Assembly: GCF_900069005.2 (NCBI RefSeq) | Contig: NZ_LN831278.1 | Span: 693,643-747,755 of the forward strand | DNA length: 54,113 nucleotides | Source: Paenibacillus sp. GM2 | GTDB taxonomy: Bacteria > Bacillota > Bacilli > Paenibacillales > Paenibacillaceae | Direction: 5' to 3' | Part shown: one piece after another, positions 18,825 through 27,409 of the stretch | Numbering within the stretch: the stretch's first letter is position 1 | Layout: every line of letters begins with the position of its first letter | Position numbers and translations under genes: made by a program | Notes under the pieces: model-generated | What the model was told of the DNA's origin: nothing | Seen by the model: only the letters and a program-made list of their open reading frames with translations | The model's database searches: none

Positions 18825-19727
18825 ATGCAAGTTGAAAATCAATCAGAAAGTAGTGTGAAACCATTGGAACCTAAGCCTAAAATTCCATACGTAGTAGGAA
18901 GCAAGAGTCCGACGGCTGTGGCGATCAACAGTGCCTCCAAAGCGGGAGAATGGATTAAGAGCCGGCTTGGACTAATTAAAGAGATAAATACGAAGTGTTC
19001 ACCACAGGATCTGGTCACCGATGTTGATAAAGGGGCAGAGCTGATGATTCGCAAGCTGATCCTGACGCATTTCCCGGATCATGCGATCCTTGGGGAAGAG
19101 AGTGTCGATCCCGGCGCGGAGGCATCCGCGAATGCATTGACAGAGGCGAAGAAGGAAGCTGAATATTTATGGATCATCGATCCGATCGATGGGACGACGA
19201 ATTTTGTGCAAGGTTATCCTTTTTTCTGTGTGTCGATTGCTTTGGCCTATCGTGGTGAAGTAATTATAGGCGTAATTTATGATCCGATCCGCGATGAGAT
19301 GTTTGTTGCCGAGAAGGGCAAGGGAGCCTATGTTCATGGCAACCCGACGCAGGTGTCTCGGGATGACAAACTCGCGGACAGCGTCCTGGCGGTGGGCTTC
19401 AACCCGGACCGTGAGGTTGCGCTGCCTATTAATATGAAGGGGATCACCGCACTGTCGGATCGAACTCGCAGCCTGCGCGCCGCCGGCTCTGCCGCCTTGC
19501 ATCTTGCCTATGTTGCCGCTGGTCGGCTTAGCGGTTATTATGAGGTTGGTCTGAATGCATGGGATATTGCCGCGGGGGCTCTGCTGGTTAAGGAGTCGGG
19601 AGGTATCGTTACCGACACGGTAGGCAATCCTTATGATATTGGCGTTCGCCGCCTGGTGGCCACCAATGGCAAAATCCATCAGGAGCTGCTTGATGTCCTG
19701 AAGACAGCTGAAGCCACAGGGGTCTAG
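18825..19727 (+). CDS. Inositol monophosphatase family protein
   Basis: About 300 residues. The family removes phosphate from inositol phosphates and related sugar phosphates using Mg2+ or Li+-sensitive two-metal catalysis. Motifs are complete: LGEES (Glu ligand), WIIDPIDGTTNFVQGYPFFCVSIALA, and the C-terminal NAWDIAAGALLVKESGGIV. The N-terminal 30 residues before PYVVGSKSPTAVAIN are poorly constrained. ATG at 18825 is chosen as the last reasonable start, but no good SD is visible; 18753 would add 24 basic residues. Another substrate such as fructose 1,6-bisphosphate or pAp is possible. Confidence 0.85.
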   Translation: MQVENQSESSVKPLEPKPKIPYVVGSKSPTAVAINSASKAGEWIKSRLGLIKEINTKCSPQDLVTDVDKGAELMIRKLILTHFPDHAILGEESVDPGAEASANALTEAKKEAEYLWIIDPIDGTTNFVQGYPFFCVSIALAYRGEVIIGVIYDPIRDEMFVAEKGKGAYVHGNPTQVSRDDKLADSVLAVGFNPDREVALPINMKGITALSDRTRSLRAAGSAALHLAYVAAGRLSGYYEVGLNAWDIAAGALLVKESGGIVTDTVGNPYDIGVRRLVATNGKIHQELLDVLKTAEATGV

Positions 19728-19790
19728 GGGTCAGACGATGCGAAGTATCCTGTGGAGACCGAATTCTGATCGAAAAGGAGTTCAAATACC

Positions 19791-20054
19791 ATGAGCGATG
19801 AGAAAAATTTGGAACGGGAATTGAATGAACTGTTGACGGAAGGCGAACCGATTAGTGAGGAAGAGCGCCGCGCAGAAGAACGGCGCCGCTTGTCCCCGCG
19901 ATATGAGGTAAGGATTCAGACACAGCTTGACCCAATCGTGGAAGAGACGTTCAAATACCGTAAAATCGCCAAGGAAGTTGACGACCGATACGATGATTAT
20001 TTAAGGAAAACGGGACATATGGATAAAGAGAGAAGCGATGGCGATAAGTCATAA
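19791..20054 (+). CDS. Small acidic helical hypothetical protein
   Basis: 87 residues, highly charged and predicted helical, with EEERRAEERRRLSPRYEVRIQTQLDPIVEETFKYRKIAKEVDDRYDDYLRKTG as its centre. No Cys, no membrane segment. AAAAGGAG lies 9 bases before the ATG. It follows the phosphatase gene by 64 bases with no terminator between, so they are likely cotranscribed, and a terminator follows. I do not recognise a family; it looks like a conserved Paenibacillus-type small protein. Confidence 0.7.
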   Translation: MSDEKNLERELNELLTEGEPISEEERRAEERRRLSPRYEVRIQTQLDPIVEETFKYRKIAKEVDDRYDDYLRKTGHMDKERSDGDKS

Positions 20055-20114
20055 CTTATATGATCTCTTATCGAAGCAAAGGTCTGATTAATGAAATATA
20101 CTTGTAAAAAATAT

Positions 20115-20154
20115 AACGGATACCGCCATGGATAAAATGGGGTATCCGTTTTTT
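20115..20154. terminator. Terminator between convergent genes
   Basis: AACGGATACC (20115-20124) pairs exactly with GGTATCCGTT (20141-20150), then TTTT follows. On the minus side an AT-rich run also follows, so it may serve the convergent methyltransferase gene. Confidence 0.85.
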
Positions 20155-20179
20155 GTGCTGGCAGGGGATGCGGCCTATC

Positions 20180-20956
20180 TTACCGTCCTTCCTTAATGGC
20201 GACAATTCGCAGCCGTTTGTAATCCCCGTACCAGTCATTGCCGACCAGCAGATCTTGTTCTGCGGATTTGGCAATGAGCTGAATGGCCTGCTCCTTGTCA
20301 GGCTCGCTTAGGGTATATAGAAATGAATCCTCTGCAAACAGACGGAGCCAATGCTGCATACCCATGGCCCCACCCTCCAGCCTGGTAGGCCGGTCGAAAT
20401 GTACGGCATAGGTCACTCGAAAACCGTGCGCTTCTAATAAACTGCTGTATTCACCGAGGCTTGGAAAATACCAGGGGTCAAGCGGCTTGGCATCGATGCC
20501 ATAATCCGCGCCAAGTACTTTGGTAATGTGCTGGACGATGAGTTCCACATTTCCTTTGCCGCCAAATTCGGCAACGAATCTTCCTCCATGATCCAAAGCG
20601 CGATAGACGGATTTGACTACATTTTCGGCATCTTTGATCCAATGCAGCGCGGCATTGGAGAATACGGCCTGAACAGGGCGTTCCACCGTGAAATAGGCCG
20701 CATTCTGAACCTCAAACTTCTGGTCCGGATATTTGAGGCGGGCCTGCTGAATCATCGTCTCCGATAGATCAAAGCCCCTGACAACGCCTCCTGCTTTGGC
20801 GATCTCATAAGAGATATCCCCTGTACCGCAGCCGAGGTCAATGATTTCTTCTCCTGCCTGTGCGTTCAAGAGCTCGAGCACATCCTTGCCGTATTCGGAT
20901 ACATACCTGAATTTCGAATCGTAGAGCTGGGCATTCCATACTTGTCTTGCCTCCAT
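20180..20956 (-). CDS. Class I SAM-dependent methyltransferase
   Basis: 258 residues. The SAM-binding motif I is IIDLGCGTGDISYEIAKAGG at about 38-57, with motif II Asp in VRGFDLSETMIQQAR and post-motifs VFSNAALHWIKD and GGRFVAEFGGKGN. This is closest to the UbiE/Tam (trans-aconitate methyltransferase) group; the HWIKD and WYFPSLGEYSSLL stretches are common there. The true substrate cannot be read from sequence. A GGAGGAGG site lies 7 bases before the start. It is divergent from the phosphorylase operon. Confidence 0.85.
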   Translation of the reverse strand: MEARQVWNAQLYDSKFRYVSEYGKDVLELLNAQAGEEIIDLGCGTGDISYEIAKAGGVVRGFDLSETMIQQARLKYPDQKFEVQNAAYFTVERPVQAVFSNAALHWIKDAENVVKSVYRALDHGGRFVAEFGGKGNVELIVQHITKVLGADYGIDAKPLDPWYFPSLGEYSSLLEAHGFRVTYAVHFDRPTRLEGGAMGMQHWLRLFAEDSFLYTLSEPDKEQAIQLIAKSAEQDLLVGNDWYGDYKRLRIVAIKEGR

Positions 20957-21192
20957 AACCGGACCTCCTCCAATGAATTATCTTTATTGTGACATATAAA
21001 TTCGCATTGATTAAATATATAAATCCAATCTTGCTAATAGGTATAGCCTATGAAGATAAGCGATACAGTTCAAGTTCAGTAAGATCACACACAAGCTCAT
21101 TAGACCTGGACATTCGTACAGAGCGATGTTTTGGCTAATCTGGAGGAAGGGTGGCCAGAACAGAATTTATATTCAATAGGGAGAGATCAAAT

Positions 21193-23490
21193 ATGCCGAA
21201 GATAGCGGATAAATATCTAGTTGTTGATCCATGGAAGATCGTTGAGGAAGGGTTCGATCCGCAGCGCAGCCGGGTGTCGGAATCTATTTTCTCATTAGGC
21301 AATGAATATATGGGGGTTCGCGGCTATGCCGAGGAAGGTTATAGCGGTGACACGTTAATAGGCAGCTATTTCAATGGATTGTTTGAAGAGAGTGAGGTTG
21401 GGGCGCACTATAAGGGAATCATTCGCTCATTGCGCTTTATGGTCAACGGGGTTGACTGGCTCTATACACGCATTACGATTGACGATGAAACCTTTAATAT
21501 GGGAACGAGCAAGTTCTCGAATTTTCGCAGGGAGCTGGACTTCAAACGTGGCGTATATACGCGTCAGCTTATCTGGCATTTGCAGAATGGAAAAAGCGTG
21601 CAGCTGGTCTTTGAAAGGCTGGTAAGTATGGAGGTGTCGAATCTGGGATGTCAGAGACTCGTGCTGAAGCCGCTTAACTTCACCGGTACAGCCCAGGTAA
21701 TCATGGGGCTTGACTTTGCGACAATCCATGAAGATCAGCACACAAGATATTGGGAAAATGTAAAGCAGGACAGCCAACGCGGAATTAGCGCTATGCTGGG
21801 CCAGACAGCGAATACGGGAAATCGGCTTTTCTCAAGCTATCGGCTTGTCCTGCCGGAGGGAGCTCAAAGCGCGGCATTAAGTGAAGAAAGTTTCATAGGC
21901 GAGGAGGTCCTTCTGGAGCTAAATAAGGAAGAAGAAATTGTAGTAGATAAGCTGGTCATTAATTATGCGGATAAGGATCGGGAGCAAAGTGATGATGAGG
22001 TCTGGTTCAAGGGGATGAAGCTGGCTGAGCAGTATGCCGAGGTGGACTATCAGGCCGCTGCGGAGCAGCAGGAGTTATATTGGGCGAAGGTGTGGAAGCA
22101 TTCCGATATCGTGATCGAGGGGGATCCTGAGAACCAGCAAGGGATTCGCTTCTGTATTTTCCAATTGTATCAAACCTATCATGGCGACAATCCAGGTTTT
22201 AACATCGGGGCGAAAGGGTTGACCGGGGAAGCTTATCGCGGCCTGGCCTTCTGGGATACGGAGTCCTATTGTCTGCCGTTCTATATTTTTAATAATCCAA
22301 AGGCGGCGCGCAGCCTGCTGGAATTTCGGTACAAGACCTTGCCGCAGGCGCTGGAGAGGGCGAAGGAGCTGGACTGTGCAGGAGCGTTCTATCCGATTGC
22401 GACGATCGATGGGACGGAGAGCTGCGATCTGTGGCAGCATTCCAATTTACAGCTGCATGTAGGTACGGCCGTAGCTTATGGAATTCGTCATTATGTAAAC
22501 ATTACGGGCGATAAGGCATTTTTATATGAAAAAGGTTTGGAGATGCTGATTCAGATCAGCCGTTTCTATGCAACCCGTGGGCAGTGGGGACAAAAGAGCG
22601 GCAAATACGGTTATTTCGGGGTTATGGGACCGGATGAGTTCCAGCTTATGGTGAATAACAACTGTTATATCAATCTGATGGCGAAGAAGCTGTTCGAGTT
22701 TACGCTGCAGACGATTGGTGAGATGGAGCAGGCTGAGCTGTCCGCTTTTGTAGCGCTGGCGGATCGCCTGGGGTTGACGATGCAGGAGCAGATGGACTGG
22801 GAGAACAAGGCTGACAACATGAAGATACCTTATGATGACGAGACGGGAATCTACGAGGAGCATGACGGTTTCTTCGATATGCCGCATCTGGATATTCATT
22901 CGATCCCGGTGACCGAGTTCCCGCTCTATTCGCACTGGTCCTATGATCGTCTCTATCGCTATGACATGATTAAGCAGCCGGATGTGCTTATGTTCATGTT
23001 CCTGTACAGCGGCGAGTTCTCAGTCGAGGCGAAGCGGGCTAATTACGATTATTACGAGACGAGATGCATCCATGAATCGTCGCTGTCTCCATCGATTCAT
23101 TCGATTCTGGCTGCGGAGATTGGCAGACCTGCGGAAGCTTACAAATTTTTCGAATTCGCCACCCGGCTTGATCTCGATAATTATAATCGTAATACGAGAG
23201 AGGGACTGCATACGACTTCGATTGCCGCGGCCTGGATGAATATTGTGTACGGCTTCGGGGGGATGCGTTCGGATGGGGATAAGCTGATCTTCAATCCGAC
23301 GATTCCGGAGCGCTGGAGCCAATATTCCTTCCCGATTACCTATCAGGGAACCGAGCTTGCGGTCGATGTGAACCAGCAGCGGGTGAAGATTAGTGTACGC
23401 AGCGGCGAGCCCGCTTCGATCCAAGTCTATGGTCAGGACTATATCGTGGGTCCGGCAGGGATCGAGCTGGATCTGAAGAAGGAGGGCTGA
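21193..23490 (+). CDS. GH65 glycoside phosphorylase, first of a tandem pair
   Basis: 765 residues. GH65 enzymes split alpha-linked glucosides with phosphate, inverting to beta-glucose 1-phosphate. The general acid is Glu482 (VMGPDEFQLMVNNNCYIN). The phosphate-binding site is in HESSLSPSIHSILAAEIG. Other signatures: LGNEYMGVRGYAEEGYSGD, GLAFWDTESYCLPFYI. Maltose, kojibiose, nigerose, trehalose and glucosyl-glycerol phosphorylases share this fold; sequence by eye does not decide. The motif GPDEF instead of GPDEY and the short active-site loop make it different from the second copy. Start at 21193 has AGGGAGAG 7 bases upstream. First gene of a three-gene operon. Confidence 0.88.
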   Translation: MPKIADKYLVVDPWKIVEEGFDPQRSRVSESIFSLGNEYMGVRGYAEEGYSGDTLIGSYFNGLFEESEVGAHYKGIIRSLRFMVNGVDWLYTRITIDDETFNMGTSKFSNFRRELDFKRGVYTRQLIWHLQNGKSVQLVFERLVSMEVSNLGCQRLVLKPLNFTGTAQVIMGLDFATIHEDQHTRYWENVKQDSQRGISAMLGQTANTGNRLFSSYRLVLPEGAQSAALSEESFIGEEVLLELNKEEEIVVDKLVINYADKDREQSDDEVWFKGMKLAEQYAEVDYQAAAEQQELYWAKVWKHSDIVIEGDPENQQGIRFCIFQLYQTYHGDNPGFNIGAKGLTGEAYRGLAFWDTESYCLPFYIFNNPKAARSLLEFRYKTLPQALERAKELDCAGAFYPIATIDGTESCDLWQHSNLQLHVGTAVAYGIRHYVNITGDKAFLYEKGLEMLIQISRFYATRGQWGQKSGKYGYFGVMGPDEFQLMVNNNCYINLMAKKLFEFTLQTIGEMEQAELSAFVALADRLGLTMQEQMDWENKADNMKIPYDDETGIYEEHDGFFDMPHLDIHSIPVTEFPLYSHWSYDRLYRYDMIKQPDVLMFMFLYSGEFSVEAKRANYDYYETRCIHESSLSPSIHSILAAEIGRPAEAYKFFEFATRLDLDNYNRNTREGLHTTSIAAAWMNIVYGFGGMRSDGDKLIFNPTIPERWSQYSFPITYQGTELAVDVNQQRVKISVRSGEPASIQVYGQDYIVGPAGIELDLKKEG

Positions 23491-23493
23491 AGA

Positions 23494-25827
23494 ATGAGCT
23501 GGGTCATTCGAGAAAACGGCTTTAATCAGGAACGAATCGCCATCAGCGGCAATAAATTTATGACCGGCAATGGCTATATGGGTTATCGCGGTACGTTGGA
23601 TGAGTTCACACGATCTGAGCTAACGGCAACTATTATGGCCGGATTATACGATAAAGTAGGCGATCAATGGCGTGAGCCAATCAGCGCGCCAAACGGCTTG
23701 TCCACCACAGTGATATGCGACGGCGTTACCTTAAGCGTGCTTGAGCGTGAGCCGCTTGAACATGAGCAGGAGCTGGATATACGCCACGGCGTTCATCGTC
23801 GCAGGACGGTATATCCGGCTAAGGGCGGCGGAACCGTTACTGTTGAGTCGGAGCGCTTCTGCAGCTTGCAGCGCCTGCACTTGCTCGTCAATCGCGTAAC
23901 GATAACTGCCAGCCAGGATGGCGAGTTAATCATCACCACAGGGATCGACAGGCGGATATGGGATATCAATGGTCCGCATCTGGAGCGGATGGAGGGAACA
24001 ATCCAGGCAGGTACGCAGGGAGAGACAATGATTAGTACCGGTTGGACGCATGAACTGAACATTCCGGTCTCGGTTAGCCATTCCCTGGCGTGCGGATTCG
24101 GGAAGCAGCGCACCATAGACACCGACGACTTCCTCGGAAAAGAGATTCGCTTGCAGGCAGAAGCGGGCAAGCGCTATACCTTCTACAAGTATGTGTCTGT
24201 ATTTACCGGTTTGGATGAAGCGACGGATACCATTGCAGCGGCATTCCAGGATAGCCAGGAAGCAGCGGCGTGCGGATACGAGGTACTATATGCCGGACAT
24301 ACAGACTGCTGGGAGCAAAAATGGAAGGAGTCTGATGTTCGCATCGCAGGGGATGACGAGGCTCAGCTTGCCCTTCGCTACAGCCTTTACCAGCTGCATA
24401 TTATTGCTCCGGGACATTCGGAGAAGCTGTCGATCCCGGCGCGCGGCTTATCAGGACAGGTCTACAAAGGCGCAATCTTTTGGGATACGGAGATGTTCAT
24501 GCTTCCGTTCTTCTTGTATACCCAGCCAGACATCGCCCGCAATCTGATGATGTACCGGGTTCATACACTGGATGGTGCGCGCAGGAAGGCGGCGGAATAC
24601 GGCTATGAAGGAGCGTTCTACGCCTGGGAGAGCCAGGAGAACGGGGATGATGCTTGCACCCTGTTCAATGTCAATGATGTGTTCACCGGACGTCCGATGC
24701 GGACTTATTTCCGCGATAAGCAAGTGCACATCAGCGCGGACGTAGCTTACGGCATCTGGCAGTACTTTATCTTCACCGGAGATGACCGCATTTTGCTGGA
24801 CGGTGGGGCGGAGACGGTGCTGGAATGCGCCCGCTTCTTCTACTCTTATGCTTACTATAATTCTGTTAAATCCCGTTACGAGATTCTGGATGTGACCGGA
24901 CCGGATGAGTATCATGAGCGGGTGAGTAACAACGCCTTCACAAACGCGATGGTTAAGCGTTGTCTGCATATTGCTTTGCAGGTTCATGATTATTTACAGA
25001 GTAAATACCCAGACGTGGCCGAGCCTCTTATCGGGGACAGCCGAATCAAGCCGGAGCAGCTTCGCGACATGCACGATCGTTTGTATATCCCGCAGCCTGC
25101 CGAGGGCAGCGGAGTGATCGAGCAGTTCGACCGCTACTTCACGCTTGAGGATGTAACGCTGGAGCAGTTGAAATCTCGAGTCCTGAACAAGCATGAATAT
25201 CTTGGCGGCGGCAATGGATTAGCGACGACGACGCAAATTTTGAAGCAGGCCGACGTTGTTCTGATGCTGCATCTGTTGAAGGATAAGTTCAGCAGAGCGA
25301 TCAAGCGGAGCAACTGGGAGTATTATGAGCCCCGCACAGAGCATGGTTCAAGCTTAAGCTCCTGTATTTATGCGTTAGTCGCCGCAGATATCGGATTATC
25401 GGATTGGGCATACCCGTATTTCAAACGCACGGCAACCATTGATCTGACCGGGGACTCGAAGCAATATGTCGGCGATTTGTATATCGGAGGAACTCATCCC
25501 GCCGCGAATGGGGGAGCGTGGATGGCTGCGGTGCTCGGTTTTGCAGGGGTGAGGTTCGACGGAGAAGCCGTCTCAATTGCCCCATCCTTGCCTGAAGCCT
25601 GGAGCTCGGTCAGTTTCCCGCTGCGGCTGAGAGGGGCAAGCTTCACCGTTACGATCGAAGCGGATCAAGTGAAGGTAGAGGCTGCGGAAGAGAATCAGGT
25701 TTCGATCAAGTTCCGAATTGAGCGACGGCTAGGCAAGGAAACAGAGATAGCCGATTCGGAGGTTGCAGCTAGTTTAGAGAACGTAATGGCGGCCCCGGGC
25801 CAGATTCTGTCTGTTTCCTTGCAGTAG
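23494..25827 (+). CDS. GH65 glycoside phosphorylase, second of a tandem pair
   Basis: 777 residues. Starts 3 bases after the previous stop, so translation is coupled. The general acid is Glu472 in VTGPDEYHERVSNNAFTNAM, the classic form of the motif. The phosphate site is EHGSSLSSCIYALVAADIG. GYMGYRGTLDEF and GAIFWDTEMFMLPFFLYTQPDIARNLMMYR are family signatures. It differs from its neighbour through the whole length, so the pair is not a recent duplication and probably has different linkage or chain-length preference. The 45 C-terminal residues form an extra beta-strand region. Candidate activities are kojibiose, nigerose or maltose phosphorolysis. Confidence 0.88.
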   Translation: MSWVIRENGFNQERIAISGNKFMTGNGYMGYRGTLDEFTRSELTATIMAGLYDKVGDQWREPISAPNGLSTTVICDGVTLSVLEREPLEHEQELDIRHGVHRRRTVYPAKGGGTVTVESERFCSLQRLHLLVNRVTITASQDGELIITTGIDRRIWDINGPHLERMEGTIQAGTQGETMISTGWTHELNIPVSVSHSLACGFGKQRTIDTDDFLGKEIRLQAEAGKRYTFYKYVSVFTGLDEATDTIAAAFQDSQEAAACGYEVLYAGHTDCWEQKWKESDVRIAGDDEAQLALRYSLYQLHIIAPGHSEKLSIPARGLSGQVYKGAIFWDTEMFMLPFFLYTQPDIARNLMMYRVHTLDGARRKAAEYGYEGAFYAWESQENGDDACTLFNVNDVFTGRPMRTYFRDKQVHISADVAYGIWQYFIFTGDDRILLDGGAETVLECARFFYSYAYYNSVKSRYEILDVTGPDEYHERVSNNAFTNAMVKRCLHIALQVHDYLQSKYPDVAEPLIGDSRIKPEQLRDMHDRLYIPQPAEGSGVIEQFDRYFTLEDVTLEQLKSRVLNKHEYLGGGNGLATTTQILKQADVVLMLHLLKDKFSRAIKRSNWEYYEPRTEHGSSLSSCIYALVAADIGLSDWAYPYFKRTATIDLTGDSKQYVGDLYIGGTHPAANGGAWMAAVLGFAGVRFDGEAVSIAPSLPEAWSSVSFPLRLRGASFTVTIEADQVKVEAAEENQVSIKFRIERRLGKETEIADSEVAASLENVMAAPGQILSVSLQ

Positions 25828-25898
25828 CAGGCTGGAAGTAACGTTCCGGAAAGCGGGAAAGCCGTTAATAACTAACTTGATAGAGAGGGAGAGGAAAA

Positions 25899-26534
25899 AT
25901 GCTGGATACGATGCGAGGGGCGATCTTTGATCTGGACGGAGTGATCGTCGATACTGCAAAATATCATTATTTGGCCTGGCGCTCGCTTGCTGAACGGCTC
26001 GGATTTGAGTTCACAGCAGCGGGTAACGAACGGCTCAAAGGAGTAAGCCGGGTGGAATCACTGAAAATCTTGCTGGAGATTGGCGGTGTAGAGGCAGGCG
26101 AAGCGGAGCGACTCAAAATGGCTGAGGAGAAAAATAAAGAATACGTCGAGTATATTTCACGGCTTGAGCCGGCCGAGATTTTGCCGGGCGCCAAGGAGTA
26201 CCTGCAGCAGCTGCGCCAGCAGGGCGTGAAGATTGCGCTTGGCTCAGCCAGCAAGAATGCGGCGTTCATTCTTGATCGGCTGGGCATCGCGGAGCTGTTC
26301 GACGCGGTGATCGACGGTACGAAGGTGTCCAAGGCGAAGCCGGACCCGGAGGTGTTCCTGGCAGCCAGCGAAGCGCTTGGTCTCGCTCCAGCGGACTGCG
26401 TCGTGTTCGAGGACGCGGCAGCAGGCGTGGAAGCCGGCAAAGCCGCCGGCTGTCGAGTAGTCGGTATCGGCAGCTCAGAGGTGCTGTTCGCGGCTGACAG
26501 AGTGATCCGGGGACTGGATGAGCTGGTTGGGTAG
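25899..26534 (+). CDS. pgmB: Beta-phosphoglucomutase
   Basis: 211 residues, HAD superfamily. It converts the beta-glucose 1-phosphate made by GH65 enzymes into glucose 6-phosphate. The nucleophile and acid Asp are in FDLDGVIVDTAKYHYLAW, cap-domain signature RLKGVSRVESL, motif II GSASKNAAFIL, Lys in KAKPDPEVF and motif IV FEDAAAGVEAGKAAG. GGGAGAGGAAAA lies before the ATG. The gap from the second phosphorylase is 71 bases with no terminator, so all three form one operon. Presence of this gene supports phosphorylases of the inverting beta-G1P type. Confidence 0.94.
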   Translation: MLDTMRGAIFDLDGVIVDTAKYHYLAWRSLAERLGFEFTAAGNERLKGVSRVESLKILLEIGGVEAGEAERLKMAEEKNKEYVEYISRLEPAEILPGAKEYLQQLRQQGVKIALGSASKNAAFILDRLGIAELFDAVIDGTKVSKAKPDPEVFLAASEALGLAPADCVVFEDAAAGVEAGKAAGCRVVGIGSSEVLFAADRVIRGLDELVG

Positions 26535-26624
26535 TGACAGATAGGTGCAGTGTATTTCAGGTCATGTATGGCGGGTAATGGTAGGGTTAATGTAGAGCTG
26601 ATTGATAGATTTGGCGAGCTAGAC

Positions 26625-26666
26625 ATAGAGATAGAGATAGAGATAGAGATAGAGATAGAGATAGAG
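26625..26666. repeat. Seven perfect copies of hexamer ATAGAG
   Basis: A simple microsatellite of 42 bases. It begins 90 bases after the pgmB stop codon and runs directly into the longer tandem repeats. Copy number is likely to vary between strains. Confidence 0.9.
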
Positions 26667-26667
26667 T

Positions 26668-26835
26668 ATAGAGCTTGAACGGAGCATAAGTATAGTGTGC
26701 AGAGCTTGAACATGGAGGATAAAGTATGATGAGTATAGTGTGCAGAGCTTGAGCATAGAGGATAAAGTATGATGGGAATAGTGCATAGAGCCTGAACGGG
26801 AGTATAGAATAGAGCTTGAATATAGAGCATGGATG
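26668..26835. repeat. Degenerate tandem repeats of about 43 bases
   Basis: Units start with GAGCTTGAA or GAGCCTGAAC at about 26671, 26702, 26745, 26788 and 26812. Two units are nearly identical (GGATAAAGTATGATG followed by an ATAGTG box). Others are shortened. The hexamer TATAGAG recurs between them, so the tract may have grown from the same seed. Confidence 0.75.
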
Positions 26836-26957
26836 GCCGGAAGATTAAATGGGGTTGACCACCGTTATACGAAGCCAGTAAGGGGTTATCCGATAGTAGT
26901 GTTTTTACTACTTGAGGATAGCTTCTTTTTTTATGCAATCTGGAAACGCTCGCACTC

Positions 26958-27140
26958 TAACGAAACTGGATATCGTTATTTAGGTCCAAAAGTGCCGTTT
27001 TAAAATGTAACGAAACTAGGTATCGCTATTTTAGGGAATGGACTGTAAAAAGCCCGAATTAATCTCAAATAACGATCTGTAGTTTCGTTAGAGTTAATTT
27101 AGCAGTGTTTTTGAGGAAATAGCGATCCGTAGTTTCGTTA
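26958..27140. repeat. Element A: four-unit inverted repeat, 183 bp
   Basis: Four 24-base units TAACGAAAC-N5-ATCGYTATTT: forward at 26958-26981 and 27008-27031, inverted at 27067-27090 and 27117-27140. Spacers are 26, 35 and 26 bases. The whole forms an inverted repeat with 74-base arms. Each unit can also fold on itself (TAACGA with TCGTTA). The same geometry recurs exactly at 34436-34618. Confidence 0.9.
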
Positions 27141-27278
27141 CAGAAATACGGGGAGGTGGTTGCTTGCTCAGGGATAGCTTCTGAAATTTTCCATAGCCGC
27201 CGATCGTAGGAAAAACTATGATGTGCGTAGAAATACACACCATTGATATTTTTTATTCTTGTTACACTTATAGTGTGT

Positions 27279-27368
27279 GTTCAACAAGAAGACTGGTTTT
27301 AGCACCGAACCCCATGCTTCTGATCTGCGTTTTTCATAACGTTTCAGTTGGATGAAAGGGGTGTGGAG
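27279..27368 (+). repeat. Dispersed repeat copy C1, ahead of the kinase gene
   Basis: Starts GTTCAACAAG, contains CATGCTTCTGA and GTTTTTCATAACG, and ends GATGAAAGGGG. The same order of blocks recurs at 29233 and 43637, all on the plus strand. It ends about 40 bases before the kinase start, so it is in or next to the 5' leader of that mRNA. Confidence 0.65.
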
Positions 27369-27409
27369 GTTGTTGGACTACCGCTTCAAGTGCCAGGGGG
27401 GAACGGCGA

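Larger units (their letters stand above)
26535..27409. other. 875-base region of repeats without a gene
   Basis: Contains, in order, a hexamer microsatellite, degenerate 43-base tandem repeats, the four-unit 183-bp element A and the 80-base dispersed repeat C1. No coding gene is visible; a long open frame on the minus strand across the repeats is an artefact of the repeat composition. Confidence 0.75.

Noticed and set aside
21037..21051. ATAGG-TATAG-CCTAT palindrome ahead of the phosphorylase operon
   Set aside because: Only five pairs per arm in an AT-rich region and no adjacent promoter I could place; too weak to call an operator.
26625..26835. Possible CRISPR array
   Set aside because: Units abut or differ in length, have no unique spacers of constant size and no cas genes are nearby; it is a microsatellite with degenerate tandem repeats.
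25967..26938. 323-residue open frame on the minus strand over pgmB and the tandem repeats
   Set aside because: It is antisense to pgmB and then reads the hexamer repeat as Ser-Ile repeats; no SD and no family features.
26958..27140. Element A as a small CRISPR
   Set aside because: Only four units in opposite orientations, internally variable; spacing 26/35/26 is symmetric rather than array-like.
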